A stretch of DNA of 64,000 nucleotides, from positions 41,853,986 to 41,917,985 of the forward strand of contig VDFB02000003.1 of assembly GCA_007258455.2 (NCBI GenBank), given 5' to 3'. Below are positions 63,931 through 64,000 of the stretch, one piece after another. How positions within the stretch are numbered: the first letter of the stretch is position 1; each line of letters opens with the position of its first letter. This DNA is from Sequoia sempervirens (Eukaryota; Streptophyta; Pinopsida; Cupressales; Cupressaceae). The position numbers and the translations under genes were made by a program. The notes beneath the pieces are model-generated. The model was not told the DNA's origin and made no database searches. It saw only the letters and a program-made list of their open reading frames with translations.

Positions 63931-64000
63931 AAACAAAGAAAAATGGGGTTTATCAAAATGAATCAACAAGATGATGAACCACACTTTCACTAGTTATTTC
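63931..64000. other. unassigned end of window
   Basis: Sequence after the end of the duplicated segment. It is too short to assign. Confidence 0.5.

Overview
The window is nuclear DNA from a seed plant, most likely a gymnosperm. It is AT-rich and dominated by old LTR retrotransposons. Only two loci look like functional protein-coding genes: a PLS-class pentatricopeptide repeat (PPR) gene on the minus strand (2614-5226) and a four-exon ribosomal protein L3 gene on the plus strand (22400-25852, 389 codons after splicing). The gymnosperm guess is an inference from large introns, very long LTRs and the decayed repeats. The sequence does not prove it. A run of exactly 100 N at 61185-61284 marks a scaffold join.

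Layout. 1-1635: decayed hAT transposase with intron borders still visible. 2614-5226: PPR gene with an exact in-frame 441-bp tandem duplication. 5552-6766: candidate non-autonomous DNA transposon with a 34-bp inverted repeat. 7750-8910: broken PPR paralogue. 9851-19221: a pair of decayed LTR-like direct repeats around about 6 kb with no pol. The left repeat is split by a 2.6-kb insertion with a 12-bp target-site duplication, carrying a LINE-type RNase H remnant and an unrecognised broken ORF. 22200-25852: RPL3 with site II and telo-box promoter motifs and a repeat-filled third intron. 29095-30590 and 32870-33640: two pieces of one old Ty3/gypsy pol on the minus strand. 34688-45472: a complete but dead Ty3/gypsy chromovirus with TSD CAAAA. 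48788-49132: a lone 3' LTR. 50475-55966: a complete but dead Ty1/copia element on the minus strand with TSD TAGAC. 58085-59345: a tandem pair of about 630-bp units. 61285-63930: a nearly identical second copy of 16039-18248, broken by an LTR of the copia family.

The genes do not form a pathway. RPL3 is a housekeeping cytosolic ribosome gene. The PPR gene probably encodes an organellar RNA-binding protein. The rest is nested transposon insertion and decay. I found no convincing new biological system. The observations most worth checking are the exact PPR repeat duplication, the RNase H plus unknown ORF insertion, and the near-identical segment next to the assembly gap.
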